64,000 nucleotides of DNA from Streptomyces sp. MUM 178J (lineage in GTDB: Bacteria > Actinomycetota > Actinomycetes > Streptomycetales > Streptomycetaceae): NCBI RefSeq assembly GCF_022414575.1, contig NZ_JADWYQ010000004.1, forward strand, positions 124,001 through 188,000, in the 5' to 3' direction. Every line of letters starts with the position of its first letter. Position 1 is the first letter of the stretch. Positions 33,651 through 41,403 of this stretch are shown piece by piece. A program made the translations under genes and the position numbers. The notes beneath the pieces are model-generated. The model saw only the letters and a program-made list of their open reading frames with translations, did no database searches and was not told where the DNA came from.

Positions 33651-36419
33651 ATGGAGTTCCGGTTGCTCGGCACGGTCGAGGCGCATCACGCGGGGCGGGA
33701 AGTCGACATCGGCCATCGCCGGCAGCGAGCCGTCCTGGCCATCCTCCTCACCGAGGCCAACCGGGTGATCACCGCGGACCGGCTGCGCGACCGGCTCTGG
33801 CCGTACGACCCGCCGTCCGGCGCCCCGCGGACCCTGCACAGCTATCTCTCCCGGCTGCGCACCGCGCTCTCCGCCGCAAAGGACGTCAACATCGAGCGCC
33901 GCGCCGGCGGCTACATGCTGAGCGTCGACCCCCGCGCCGTGGATCTGCACCGGTTCCGGGAGCTGACGGCACACGCCCGCAGCGCCGAGGGCTCCCGCGT
34001 CGAGCTGTTCGACGAGGCGCTCGCACTGTGGCGGGGGCAGGCCTTCGACGGGCTCGATCTGCCCTGGCTGCTGGACACCCGCGCCGCGCTCGCAGCCGAG
34101 CGCCGCGCGGCCTGGCTGGACCGCAACGACGCCCTCCTCGACGCCGGCGACCACACCGCCGTACTGGCAGAGCTCGCCGGAGAGAACGGCGTCGACGCGC
34201 TCGACGAACGCATCGCCGCCCAGTCCATGCTGGCGCTCTACCGCGGCGGACGGCAGGCGGAGGCGCTCGACGCCTACGAGCGGCTGCGCCGCGCCCTCGC
34301 CGAGCGTCTCGGCAGCGACCCGGGGCCCCGGCTGCGGGAGCTGCACCGGCAGATCCTCACCGCCGACCCCGCGCTGCTGACACGACAGCAGCCCGCGGCG
34401 GCGCTGTCCCAGCCGCCGGTACCGCGCCAGCTGCCGCCGCGCCCCAGCGGCTTCACCGGCAGGGCCGAGGCGCTGACCCGGCTCTCGGAGGCCGTGCCCG
34501 TCACGGTCATCAGCGGTCCCGGAGGCGTCGGCAAGACCTGGCTCGCCCTGCGCTGGGCGCACGGTGTGCGAGCGGCCTTCCCCGACGGCCAGCTCTATCT
34601 GAACCTGCGCGGCTTCGACGCGTGCGACACGCCCACACCGCCCGCGGAGGCCCTCCGCCGGCTGCTGGAGTCGCTCGGAGTGCCGGGGGACGCCATCCCG
34701 CCGGATCTCGACGGCCGGACCGCGCGGTTCCGCAGCCTTGTGGCGAACCGGCGCATGCTGGTGCTGCTCGACAACGCCCGCGACAGCGCACAGGTCCGTC
34801 CGCTGCTCCCCGGCGGCGATGGCTGCACCACGCTGATCACCAGCCGACACCGGCTCACCGCCCTGGTCACCGAGTCCGGCGCGGCGCACCTCACGCTCTC
34901 CGCGATGAACCCCGAGGAGTCCCACGACACCCTCGCCGGAGCGCTCGGTCCGGCGCGGCTCGACGCCGACCCCGACGCACGGGCCGCCCTCGTCGCCCAC
35001 TGCGGCGGCCTGCCCCTGGCGCTGAGCATCCTGGCGGCCCGCGCCGCCGCCGAGCCGGAGCTGCCGCTCGCCGCGCTGGCCGCGGAGCTGAGCGACGACC
35101 GCACCCGGCTCGACGCGCTCGACACCGGGGAGCTGCACACCGACCTCCGTGCCGTGCTGACGGCCTCCGTCAAGGCCCTCACCCCGCAGGCCGCGCGGGC
35201 CTTCGCCCTGATGGGGCTCGTACCCGGCGCAGGCTGGGCGCTGCACCCGGCAGCGAGCCTGACCGCACTTCCGCCCGCGGCGTGCCGCCGCGCCCTGCGC
35301 GAGCTGCTCAACGCCCATCTGCTGGAGCAGTACGCCCCCGGGCGCTACCGGTTCCACGATCTGACGGGCCTGTACGCGGCGGAGCTCGCCCCGGACCCCG
35401 CCTCCCCGGAAGGGGCCGGGGCCCTGCGGCGGTTCGTCGACCACTACGCCTTCAGCGTCTACCGCGACTCCGCCTACCTGCGCGTGGCCGTCCACTTCGA
35501 CGGGGACGCCGGCCCCGCCCCGGACGTCGTGGTCGAGACCCACACGGAGGACGACACGCTCGTCGAATGGTTCACCGCCGAGTACGAGCCACTCCGGACG
35601 GCGCAGGCCATCGCCCACGACCGCGGCTGGGAGCAGACGCTGTGGATGCTGGCCCTGCCCACCGCGTACCACCAGCTGATGCGCGGCCACACCGAGGAGA
35701 GCCTCGCGTCCAGCCGCAAGGCGCTGCTCGCCGCCGGACGGCTCGGTCTGCGGTCCGCGGTCAGCCAGGCGCACCAGATGCTCGGGCTCGCCCTGTTCTC
35801 GGCCACCGGCGACGACGACGCGGCCCTGCAGGCGCTGCACGACGGCGTCGCCGCGGCCGAGGCCGCCGCCGACCCGCTGGTCCGGGTGCAGGCGCGGTGG
35901 GCGCTCTGCTCGGTGACGTCGTCGTTGGAGCAGCACGAGACGGCGTTGTCTCATGCCCGCTCGGCCCTCGCCATCGCCGAGGAGAGCGGCGTCGGCCTCA
36001 TCATCGGCATGGGCCTCAACACCGTCGGCTGGTGCCTGGCCCAGCTCGATGAGTACGACGACGCCTACGCCCATTGCGAGCAGGCGCTGCACCGTCTCCC
36101 CGACGGCACGACCCGGCTGCTGACCGGCCATGTGCGCGAAAGCCTGGGCTATATCTCCTCCCGCAGCGGCCGTCTGCACGAGGCCCTGCACCACTACGAC
36201 GCGGCGGTTGCCATGTTCGCGGCCGGCCGGGTCGATGTACACCTGGCCGAAGCGTTGCTGTCCCGGGGCGAGATCCACCATGCCCTTGGCGATCTCGACC
36301 AGGCCCGCCGTGACTGGCAACAGGCACGTGACCAGCACCGTTCCCGTGGCGACACCCGCCGGGAAGAGCGGGCGACGGCACTGCTGGCCACCATGGCCGC
36401 CCCCGACCGCCTGGCCTGA
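33651..36419 (+). CDS. SARP/AfsR-family regulator with NB-ARC and TPR domains
   Basis: A 922-residue regulator of the AfsR type. Residues 1-95 form an OmpR-like winged helix (VITADRLRDRLWPYDPPSGA), followed by a bacterial transcriptional activation domain to about 250. An NB-ARC ATPase follows with P-loop GPGGVGKTWLALRW near residue 287 and a Walker B MLVLLDNA. The C-terminal third has TPR-like repeats (LHEALHHYDAAVAMFA, ALGDLDQARRDWQQA). Such proteins activate secondary-metabolite genes by binding direct repeats near -35 sites. AAGGGA 7 nt upstream supports the ATG. Its target is unknown; the polyketide cluster at the right end of the window is about 18 kb away. Confidence 0.93.
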   Translation: MEFRLLGTVEAHHAGREVDIGHRRQRAVLAILLTEANRVITADRLRDRLWPYDPPSGAPRTLHSYLSRLRTALSAAKDVNIERRAGGYMLSVDPRAVDLHRFRELTAHARSAEGSRVELFDEALALWRGQAFDGLDLPWLLDTRAALAAERRAAWLDRNDALLDAGDHTAVLAELAGENGVDALDERIAAQSMLALYRGGRQAEALDAYERLRRALAERLGSDPGPRLRELHRQILTADPALLTRQQPAAALSQPPVPRQLPPRPSGFTGRAEALTRLSEAVPVTVISGPGGVGKTWLALRWAHGVRAAFPDGQLYLNLRGFDACDTPTPPAEALRRLLESLGVPGDAIPPDLDGRTARFRSLVANRRMLVLLDNARDSAQVRPLLPGGDGCTTLITSRHRLTALVTESGAAHLTLSAMNPEESHDTLAGALGPARLDADPDARAALVAHCGGLPLALSILAARAAAEPELPLAALAAELSDDRTRLDALDTGELHTDLRAVLTASVKALTPQAARAFALMGLVPGAGWALHPAASLTALPPAACRRALRELLNAHLLEQYAPGRYRFHDLTGLYAAELAPDPASPEGAGALRRFVDHYAFSVYRDSAYLRVAVHFDGDAGPAPDVVVETHTEDDTLVEWFTAEYEPLRTAQAIAHDRGWEQTLWMLALPTAYHQLMRGHTEESLASSRKALLAAGRLGLRSAVSQAHQMLGLALFSATGDDDAALQALHDGVAAAEAAADPLVRVQARWALCSVTSSLEQHETALSHARSALAIAEESGVGLIIGMGLNTVGWCLAQLDEYDDAYAHCEQALHRLPDGTTRLLTGHVRESLGYISSRSGRLHEALHHYDAAVAMFAAGRVDVHLAEALLSRGEIHHALGDLDQARRDWQQARDQHRSRGDTRREERATALLATMAAPDRLA

Positions 36420-36420
36420 T

Positions 36421-36453
36421 TCAAGCTTTCCTCAACATCGCTTCAAACCCGGT
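36421..36453. repeat. three 11-bp-spaced direct repeats (YTCAA)
   Basis: TTCAA at 36421, CTCAA at 36432 and TTCAA at 36443 are spaced exactly 11 bp. Two further copies of ATCGCTTCA occur at 36438 and 36463. Direct repeats on an 11-bp period are how SARP/AfsR and PhoP proteins recognise DNA. The location is just downstream of the SARP gene, with no clear target gene behind it. Confidence 0.35.
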
Positions 36454-36516
36454 GTGTGAAGATCGCTTCAGCGGCCGAACCGCCGCCGCACAGGGTGCGC
36501 GGTCGGCCTCCCGTGT

Positions 36517-36551
36517 CGTCCAGGAGAGCCGCGGGGGTGCTCTCCTGGACG
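36517..36551. terminator. perfect 13-bp stem-loop (bidirectional terminator candidate)
   Basis: The left arm 36517-36529 (C GTCCAGGAGAGC) pairs completely with 36539-36551 around a 9-nt loop. It lies between the convergent SARP and antiporter genes. No T-tract follows, as is usual for Streptomyces hairpin terminators. Confidence 0.72.
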
Positions 36552-36869
36552 GTGCCCGGGCGGTTGCCGCCGTCCGGGCGGATCAGCCGCTGAACTGCCG
36601 TGGGCCGACCGCAGCGGGGAGGCGTCGCCCCGCCCGCCGGTGGGTGCCGGCGCACGTGCCGGTTTGTGCAGCCGCCCGCCCGGAGAAGCCGGTCGGCAGC
36701 GGCCCGCCGCCCGCCGCCCGCCGATCGTCAGGATCAGCGCGCTGTCGAGCGTGGCCGGCGTCGCCGTGAGTGACCGATCGTCCGGCTGGTCGAGGACGGA
36801 GTCGCTCCGCCGTGTAGTACGGCGGTCCGGCGTCGCCCGGGCGGTGCGGGTCGCCAGAACGGGAGCTGG

Positions 36870-38072
36870 TCACGCGGCCGGGGGCGGCGGCCGCGGCCAG
36901 GTCGGGCCGGTGCGTCTGACGAGCCGGCCCAGCAGGCTCGTCACCGCTGGTTCCGTCCAGCGCGCGGTGACCGGCCCGAGGAGGACCAGGATCAGCACAT
37001 AGGCGGCGGCCAGCGGCCGGATCCGTGGCTCCGCGCCGACCGTCAGGCCGGCGATGACGATCGAGAACTCGCCGCGCGCCACCAGCGCCCCGCCCGCCCG
37101 CAGCCGGCCGCGTGGACCGATGAGGGCGCGCCCGGCCGCGTACCAACCGGTGAGGATCTTGGTGAAGGCGGTGGCCAGCGCGAGCAGCAGCGCGGGCACC
37201 AGCACCGGCGGGATGGCGCCGGGATCGGTCGACAGCCCGAAGAACACGAAGAACACCGCGGCGAAGAGATCCCGCAGCGGGCTGAGCAGTCTTCGCGCGC
37301 CCTCCGCCACCTCACCGGAGAGCGCGATGCCCACCAGGAACGCGCCCACGGCGGCCGACACCTGCAGCCGCTGCGCCAGTCCCGCCACCAGCAGCGTCAG
37401 ACCGAGCACCACGAGCAGCAGCATCTCGGGGTCGTCGGAGGAGACCGCACGGCTGATCATCCTGCCGTGGCGGAGCGCCAGATAGACCACGATCCCGACC
37501 GTGCCCAGCGAGACGACGAGGGCGACCGTGCCGCCCGCGAGTCCGATGCCGGCCAACAGTGTGGTGAGCAGGGGCAGATAGACGGCCATCGAGAGGTCCT
37601 CGATCACCAGGATGCCGAGGACGGCGGGCGTCTCCCGGTTGCCGAGCCGGCCCAGGTCGGTGAGCACCTTGGCGATCACACCGGAGGAGGAGATCCAGGT
37701 GACCCCGCCCAGGGCGAACGCGGCGAGCGGACCCCAGCCCATCAGCAGCGCCGCGACCGCGCCCGGCAGGGCGTTGAGTGCGAAGTCGACGGCCCCGGAC
37801 GGGTACTGCGTGCGCAGGCTGCCGACCAGCTCGGTGGCGCTGTACTCCAGGCCCAGCATGAGCAGCAGCAGAATGATGCCGATCTCCGCCCCCACGGCGA
37901 CGAAGTCCTCGCTCTCGCTCAGCGGCATCAGCCCGCCGTGGCCGAAGGCGAGCCCGGCGAGCAGATAGAGCGGGATGGGGGACAGCCCGAACCGCCCGGC
38001 GAACCGGCCCACCAGTCCGAGGGTGAGGACGATGATGCCCAGTTCGATCAGCAGGCTGGCCGTGTCATGCAA
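36870..38072 (-). CDS. cation:proton antiporter (CPA2, KhtU-like)
   Basis: A 400-residue membrane antiporter of the monovalent CPA2 family. About twelve hydrophobic segments are seen; LLLMLGLEYSATEL, the GVTWISSSGVIAKVL block and ILVIEDLSMAVYLPL (with the ED pair) match KhtU/KefB proteins. The protein stops without a RCK/TrkA-N domain, so regulation must come from the separate subunit encoded 3 nt upstream. The pair resembles the K+/H+ efflux system KhtTU of Bacillus. It probably expels K+ under alkaline or stress conditions. The ATG at 38072 sits right after the regulatory gene's stop. Confidence 0.9.
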   Translation of the reverse strand: MHDTASLLIELGIIVLTLGLVGRFAGRFGLSPIPLYLLAGLAFGHGGLMPLSESEDFVAVGAEIGIILLLLMLGLEYSATELVGSLRTQYPSGAVDFALNALPGAVAALLMGWGPLAAFALGGVTWISSSGVIAKVLTDLGRLGNRETPAVLGILVIEDLSMAVYLPLLTTLLAGIGLAGGTVALVVSLGTVGIVVYLALRHGRMISRAVSSDDPEMLLLVVLGLTLLVAGLAQRLQVSAAVGAFLVGIALSGEVAEGARRLLSPLRDLFAAVFFVFFGLSTDPGAIPPVLVPALLLALATAFTKILTGWYAAGRALIGPRGRLRAGGALVARGEFSIVIAGLTVGAEPRIRPLAAAYVLILVLLGPVTARWTEPAVTSLLGRLVRRTGPTWPRPPPPAA

Positions 38073-38075
38073 GGG

Positions 38076-38546
38076 TCAGCCTCCCGTGATGATCTCCGCG
38101 AGTGCGTCCACGCCCTCCCTGGTGCCCACCGCGACCAGCGTGTCGCCCGCGGCGAAGCGGAACGTGGGCCCGGGGGAGGGAAAGGCTCCGGTCCGGCGCA
38201 GCACGGCGACGATCGACGCCCCGGTGCGCGTGCGCGCCCGGGTGTCGCCGAGCAGCCGTCCCGCGTAGGGCGACCGGGAGCCGACCGGGATGTGCTCGGT
38301 CACCAGGTCGATGCCGTCGGTGCGGACGGCCTCGATGGGGCCGGGGTCGAGAAGGTGGGACATCGCCGCGGCCTCCTCTGTGGAGAGGGGTACCGACAGC
38401 ACACAGGAGTCGGGGTCGTCGGCGTCGAAGAACCCGAGGAAGCGACGGCCGTCGCTGTGGACGACGACCGACAGACGCCGTCCGTGCTCGGTGGTGAAGT
38501 CGTACTGGACGCCGACTCCGGGCAGTGAGACACGACGCGTGGTCAT
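38076..38546 (-). CDS. antiporter regulatory subunit with TrkA-C domain (KhtT-like)
   Basis: A 156-residue soluble protein. The C-terminal RCK_C/TrkA-C domain (SPYAGRLLGDTRARTRTGASIVAVLRR split by position 100-130, ending FRFAAGDTLVAVGTREGVDALAE) is preceded by a 70-residue N-terminal region like that of KhtT. It senses a ligand, probably a cyclic dinucleotide or nucleotide, and gates the antiporter. The ATG at 38546 has GGGAGG 6 nt upstream; the frame runs on upstream only into a low-complexity repeat region. Stop and antiporter start are 3 nt apart, so one operon. Confidence 0.88.
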   Translation of the reverse strand: MTTRRVSLPGVGVQYDFTTEHGRRLSVVVHSDGRRFLGFFDADDPDSCVLSVPLSTEEAAAMSHLLDPGPIEAVRTDGIDLVTEHIPVGSRSPYAGRLLGDTRARTRTGASIVAVLRRTGAFPSPGPTFRFAAGDTLVAVGTREGVDALAEIITGG

Positions 38547-38973
38547 GATCGCCTCCCAAGGAGGGGGCCGGTCGCCATGGCGGAACGACGGACCCTGGAG
38601 AGTGCGATCAAGTCTACGGAGACGCCGCGCGGCCGGCCTGCGGAGCGGGCCCGTCGGGTCTGCTGCCCGTTGGGCCTGTCGCGTTCGCCGGGTCCGTCGG
38701 GTCCGCCGGGCCTGTCGCGTTCCTCGGGTCCGTCGGGCCCGTCGCGTCCGCACGGCCGGTGCGTCCGGGCCGGGGCGTCCGGGCGGTGCGTCGGGTGCGC
38801 GCCCCCGAGGCCCGCCGGACCGTGTGCGATGCCGTCGGCCGACGGCGGCGCCCGCGGACCTTGTCGGGCCGGAGCGCTCCTGCGATGATCACTTCATCGG
38901 CGTACCGCCCTGCGCCCGTCGGCGCAGGCCGTCTGCCCATCGTCAGCGAGCCGCGAGCAGCCAGGAGACAGGT
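38547..38973. other. 427-bp divergent gap with a duplicated 36-bp GC-rich unit
   Basis: The region lies between the divergent KhtT-like gene and the methyltransferase at 38974. A 36-bp unit beginning GGGCCTGTCGCGTTC occurs at 38672 and again at 38708, with a degraded third start at 38735. The surrounding text is a mosaic of GGGTCCGTCGGG words. No credible gene is present; AGGAG at 38963-38967 is the methyltransferase ribosome binding site. Confidence 0.55.
38672..38743. repeat. two direct copies of a 36-bp unit
   Basis: GGGCCTGTCGCGTTC followed by a CGGGTCCGTCGGG core is repeated with a 36-bp period at 38672 and 38708, with a few differences. Internally the unit is built from smaller GGGTCCGTC words. 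It is noncoding and could be a slippage product. Confidence 0.6.
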
Positions 38974-39801
38974 ATGACGGGGTCTGAGCCCTCCTTCGGC
39001 CGAATCGACACGAGCAGGCCGCATCCGGCCCGGGTCTACGACTGGTTCCTCGGCGGCAAGGACAACTATCCGGTCGACGAGGCGCTCGGCCGGCAGATCA
39101 TGGGCATCGACAACCGTGCCAAGGACGTCGCACAGGCCAATCGGCGGTTTATGCACCGGGTCGTCCGCTGGCTGACGGCCGAGGCCGGGGTGCGCCAGTT
39201 CCTAGACATCGGCACCGGCATCCCCACCGAACCCAACCTGCACCAGATAGCGCAGGGCATCGAGCCCAAGTCCCGGATCGTCTACGCCGACAACGACCCG
39301 ATCGTGCTCACCCACGCGGAGGCGCTGCTGCGCAGTGCCCCTCAGGGCGTGACCGACTACGTCCAGGCGGATGTGCGCGATCCCGACCGCATCCTCGAAC
39401 AGGCCGCCAAGGTGCTCGACTTCACCCGGCCGATCGCCCTGTCGCTGGTGGCGCTGCTGCACTTCGTCGGCGACGAGGACGACCCGCACGACCTGGTCCG
39501 CCGCCTCGTCGACGCACTGCCCCCCGGGAGCCACCTCGTCGTCTCCCAGCTCACCGCGGACTTCGACCCGCTCGCCGTCCAGCGCGGGGTCGAGATGTAC
39601 GCGGCGGGCGGTGTGACCCTCGCCCCGCGTGCATACGCGGAGATCGCCCGGCTGTTCGACGGTCTGGAACTGGTCGAGCCGGGGCTCGTACAGCTCGGCG
39701 AGTGGCGGCCCGAGATGGGCGCCGGGGAGGGCGGGGACGCGGACGAGGCGGTGTCGCTCTACGGCGGCGTCGGCCGGAAGGGGCAGCCGCAGGGGCTCTG
39801 A
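38974..39801 (+). CDS. SAM-dependent methyltransferase, PF04672 family
   Basis: A 275-residue protein of the actinobacterial family formerly called DUF574. It opens with the signature RPHPARVYDWFLGGKDNYPVD and carries the SAM loop FLDIGTGIPTEPNLHQIAQG and the acidic loop IVYADNDPIVLTHAEALL. These proteins occur in many copies in Streptomyces; the methyl acceptor is unknown. AGGAG 6 nt ahead sets the ATG. It stands alone between the antiporter pair and the sulfur module. Confidence 0.93.
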   Translation: MTGSEPSFGRIDTSRPHPARVYDWFLGGKDNYPVDEALGRQIMGIDNRAKDVAQANRRFMHRVVRWLTAEAGVRQFLDIGTGIPTEPNLHQIAQGIEPKSRIVYADNDPIVLTHAEALLRSAPQGVTDYVQADVRDPDRILEQAAKVLDFTRPIALSLVALLHFVGDEDDPHDLVRRLVDALPPGSHLVVSQLTADFDPLAVQRGVEMYAAGGVTLAPRAYAEIARLFDGLELVEPGLVQLGEWRPEMGAGEGGDADEAVSLYGGVGRKGQPQGL

Positions 39802-39833
39802 CCGCACCCCAAAATCCGCTTATGATGCGCGGG
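39798..39833 (+). promoter_or_regulatory. promoter for a leaderless LysR transcript
   Basis: A -35 of CTGACC (39798-39803) is followed after exactly 17 nt by a -10 of TATGAT (39821-39826). The G of the LysR GTG start is 7 nt past the -10, which is where transcription should begin. No ribosome binding site exists in between, so the message would start with its own initiation codon. Confidence 0.7.
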
Positions 39834-40738
39834 TGTTCGATTCTCGGCACATCAAGACGTTCCATCAGGTCGTCCTGTCCGGTTCGTACTCCGCCGCCGC
39901 CCGGGTGCTCGGCTATACGCAGCCGGCGATCACCCAGCAGATGAAGGCGCTGGAGCGGGACGTCGGCACGCCGTTGTTCGTCCGGGTCGGCCGCGGACTG
40001 CGGCTCACCGAGGCGGGGGAGGCGCTGGCGCGGCACGCGGCCGTCATCATCTCCGACCTGTCGGCTGCCGAGCAGCAGATGGGCGCGCTGACCCGGCTGC
40101 GCGCCGGCCGGGTGCGGGTCTGCGGCTTTCCGAGCGCCAACGCCTCGCTCATCCCGGAGGCGCTCGCCCGGCTGGCCGCCGGCCATCCGGGGATACGGGT
40201 CGAACTGCTGGAGAGCGAGCCTCCCGAGTCGCTGCACCGCGTGGTGCGCGGCGAGTGCGACATCACGCTGGCCTTCACCTATCCGGGGCTCCATGAGCAG
40301 GTGCCGGACGCACTGGTGGAGATCCCCCTGATGGAGGACCAGCTGACGGTGCTGCTGCCGACCGGGCACCCGCTGGCCAGGCGGCGCGCGGTCAAGCTGG
40401 CGGACCTGGCGGGGGAGCGCTGGATCGCGGGCTGCCTGCGCTGCCGCGCCAACCTGCTGCACGAGTGCGCCGAACAGGGCTTCGTCCCGGACGTCGCCTT
40501 CAGCACCGATGACAACCTCGTCGTGCAGTCCATGGTTGCGGAGGGGCTCGGGGTGGCGATGACGCCCGCGCTGATCCTCGGCTTCCTGTGCCACCGGAAG
40601 GTGACCGGCCGGGCGCTGCAGCCCCAGTCCGGACGGCAGATCTCCGCGTACGTCCTGCGGGAGCACCTGCGCGTGCCCGCGACGGCCCTGGTCCTCGACG
40701 AGCTGAAGGCGGTCTCCGCAAACAAGGTCGGCTGCTGA
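39833..40738 (+). CDS. LysR-family regulator next to sulfur genes (YeiE-like)
   Basis: A 301-residue LysR regulator. The HTH contains ARVLGYTQPAITQQMKALE; the effector domain has the CGFPSANASLIPEALA start typical of the family. The GTG at 39833 starts directly after a good promoter (leaderless). It precedes cysteine dioxygenase and a YeiH-type exporter on the same strand. In enterobacteria the LysR protein YeiE is next to YeiH and responds to sulfite. The pairing suggests that this regulator responds to a sulfur compound; that is inference. Confidence 0.9.
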   Translation: MFDSRHIKTFHQVVLSGSYSAAARVLGYTQPAITQQMKALERDVGTPLFVRVGRGLRLTEAGEALARHAAVIISDLSAAEQQMGALTRLRAGRVRVCGFPSANASLIPEALARLAAGHPGIRVELLESEPPESLHRVVRGECDITLAFTYPGLHEQVPDALVEIPLMEDQLTVLLPTGHPLARRRAVKLADLAGERWIAGCLRCRANLLHECAEQGFVPDVAFSTDDNLVVQSMVAEGLGVAMTPALILGFLCHRKVTGRALQPQSGRQISAYVLREHLRVPATALVLDELKAVSANKVGC

Positions 40739-40800
40739 CACGCCGGGCCGGCCCATAAGCCCGTGTTGGGGAGCGGCCAAGAGACTCTCGTTGGACGTGC

Positions 40801-40817
40801 TGGGACGGGCGGTCCCA
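40801..40817. promoter_or_regulatory. inverted repeat ahead of cysteine dioxygenase gene (candidate operator)
   Basis: TGGGAC (40801-40806) and GTCCCA (40812-40817) form a perfect 6-bp inverted repeat with a 5-nt centre. It ends 10 nt before the ATG at 40828. It may bind the LysR protein encoded upstream or form a hairpin near the start codon. Confidence 0.4.
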
Positions 40818-40827
40818 CGCTGCCTCC

Positions 40828-41403
40828 ATGACGGCACCCATGGCCTCCACCCCCCACTCTGTCGCCACCCAACGCCTCACGTCCCTCGTCGCCGAGATCC
40901 GAGAGGTCGTCGGGCGAGGGATGCCGCCGGACCTGACCGCCCGTCTGGTCGCGGAACGCCTCGCCCCCCACCTGGCCGCCGCGGATCTGCTCACACCGGG
41001 ACAGCGCGCCGGCGACCCCCGCCACTACCGTCAGCATCTGCTGCACGCCGAGCACGACGGCGGCTTCTCGATCGTCGCGCTCGTCTGGCTGCCCGGCCAG
41101 CGCACCCCCGTCCACGACCATGTGGCGTGGTGCACGACGGGGGTGCACGAAGGCATCGAACACGAGCGCCGCTACCGGCTCGTCCCGGCGGCCGCCGGCG
41201 GCGGCGGGCAGGCCCGGCTCGCCCGTGTGTCCGACGCCGCCGGGGAAGCCGGCACGGTCGCCGCCCTCGCCCCGCCCGGTGACATCCACCACGTCTGGAA
41301 CCCCGGCCCTAGCAAGGCGATATCCCTCCATGTCTACGGCGCGGACATCTCCCGCCTCGGGACCAGCGTCCGCCGCGTCTACCGGCTCCCCGCCGACCTG
41401 TGA
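40828..41403 (+). CDS. cysteine dioxygenase family protein
   Basis: A 191-residue cupin of the type I cysteine dioxygenase family. Iron ligands are the two His in TPVHDHVAWCTTGV and a later His in DIHHVWNPG. The enzyme oxidises cysteine to cysteine sulfinate, which is broken down to sulfite. No ribosome binding site is evident ahead of ATG 40828 or of the in-frame ATG at 40840, so the start is uncertain by four residues. Its stop overlaps the start of the YeiH-type gene, so production and export of the sulfur product appear coupled. Confidence 0.87.
   Translation: MTAPMASTPHSVATQRLTSLVAEIREVVGRGMPPDLTARLVAERLAPHLAAADLLTPGQRAGDPRHYRQHLLHAEHDGGFSIVALVWLPGQRTPVHDHVAWCTTGVHEGIEHERRYRLVPAAAGGGGQARLARVSDAAGEAGTVAALAPPGDIHHVWNPGPSKAISLHVYGADISRLGTSVRRVYRLPADL

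Larger units (their letters stand above)
36420..36869. other. 450-bp noncoding region between convergent genes
   Basis: This lies between the SARP stop and the antiporter stop. It holds three 11-bp-spaced YTCAA direct repeats right after the SARP gene and a 13-bp perfect hairpin at 36517-36551, both listed separately. Short ORFs on both strands have poor codon structure and no start context. The rest is GC-rich without a recognised feature. Confidence 0.55.

Noticed and set aside
36452..36769. Small + strand ORF in the gap after the SARP gene
   Set aside because: No ribosome binding site, poor codon pattern, and it runs through the hairpin terminator.
38577..38888. Small + strand ORF over the 36-bp repeats
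   Set aside because: Its residues simply reflect repeated GGGTCCGTC words, and it has no start context.
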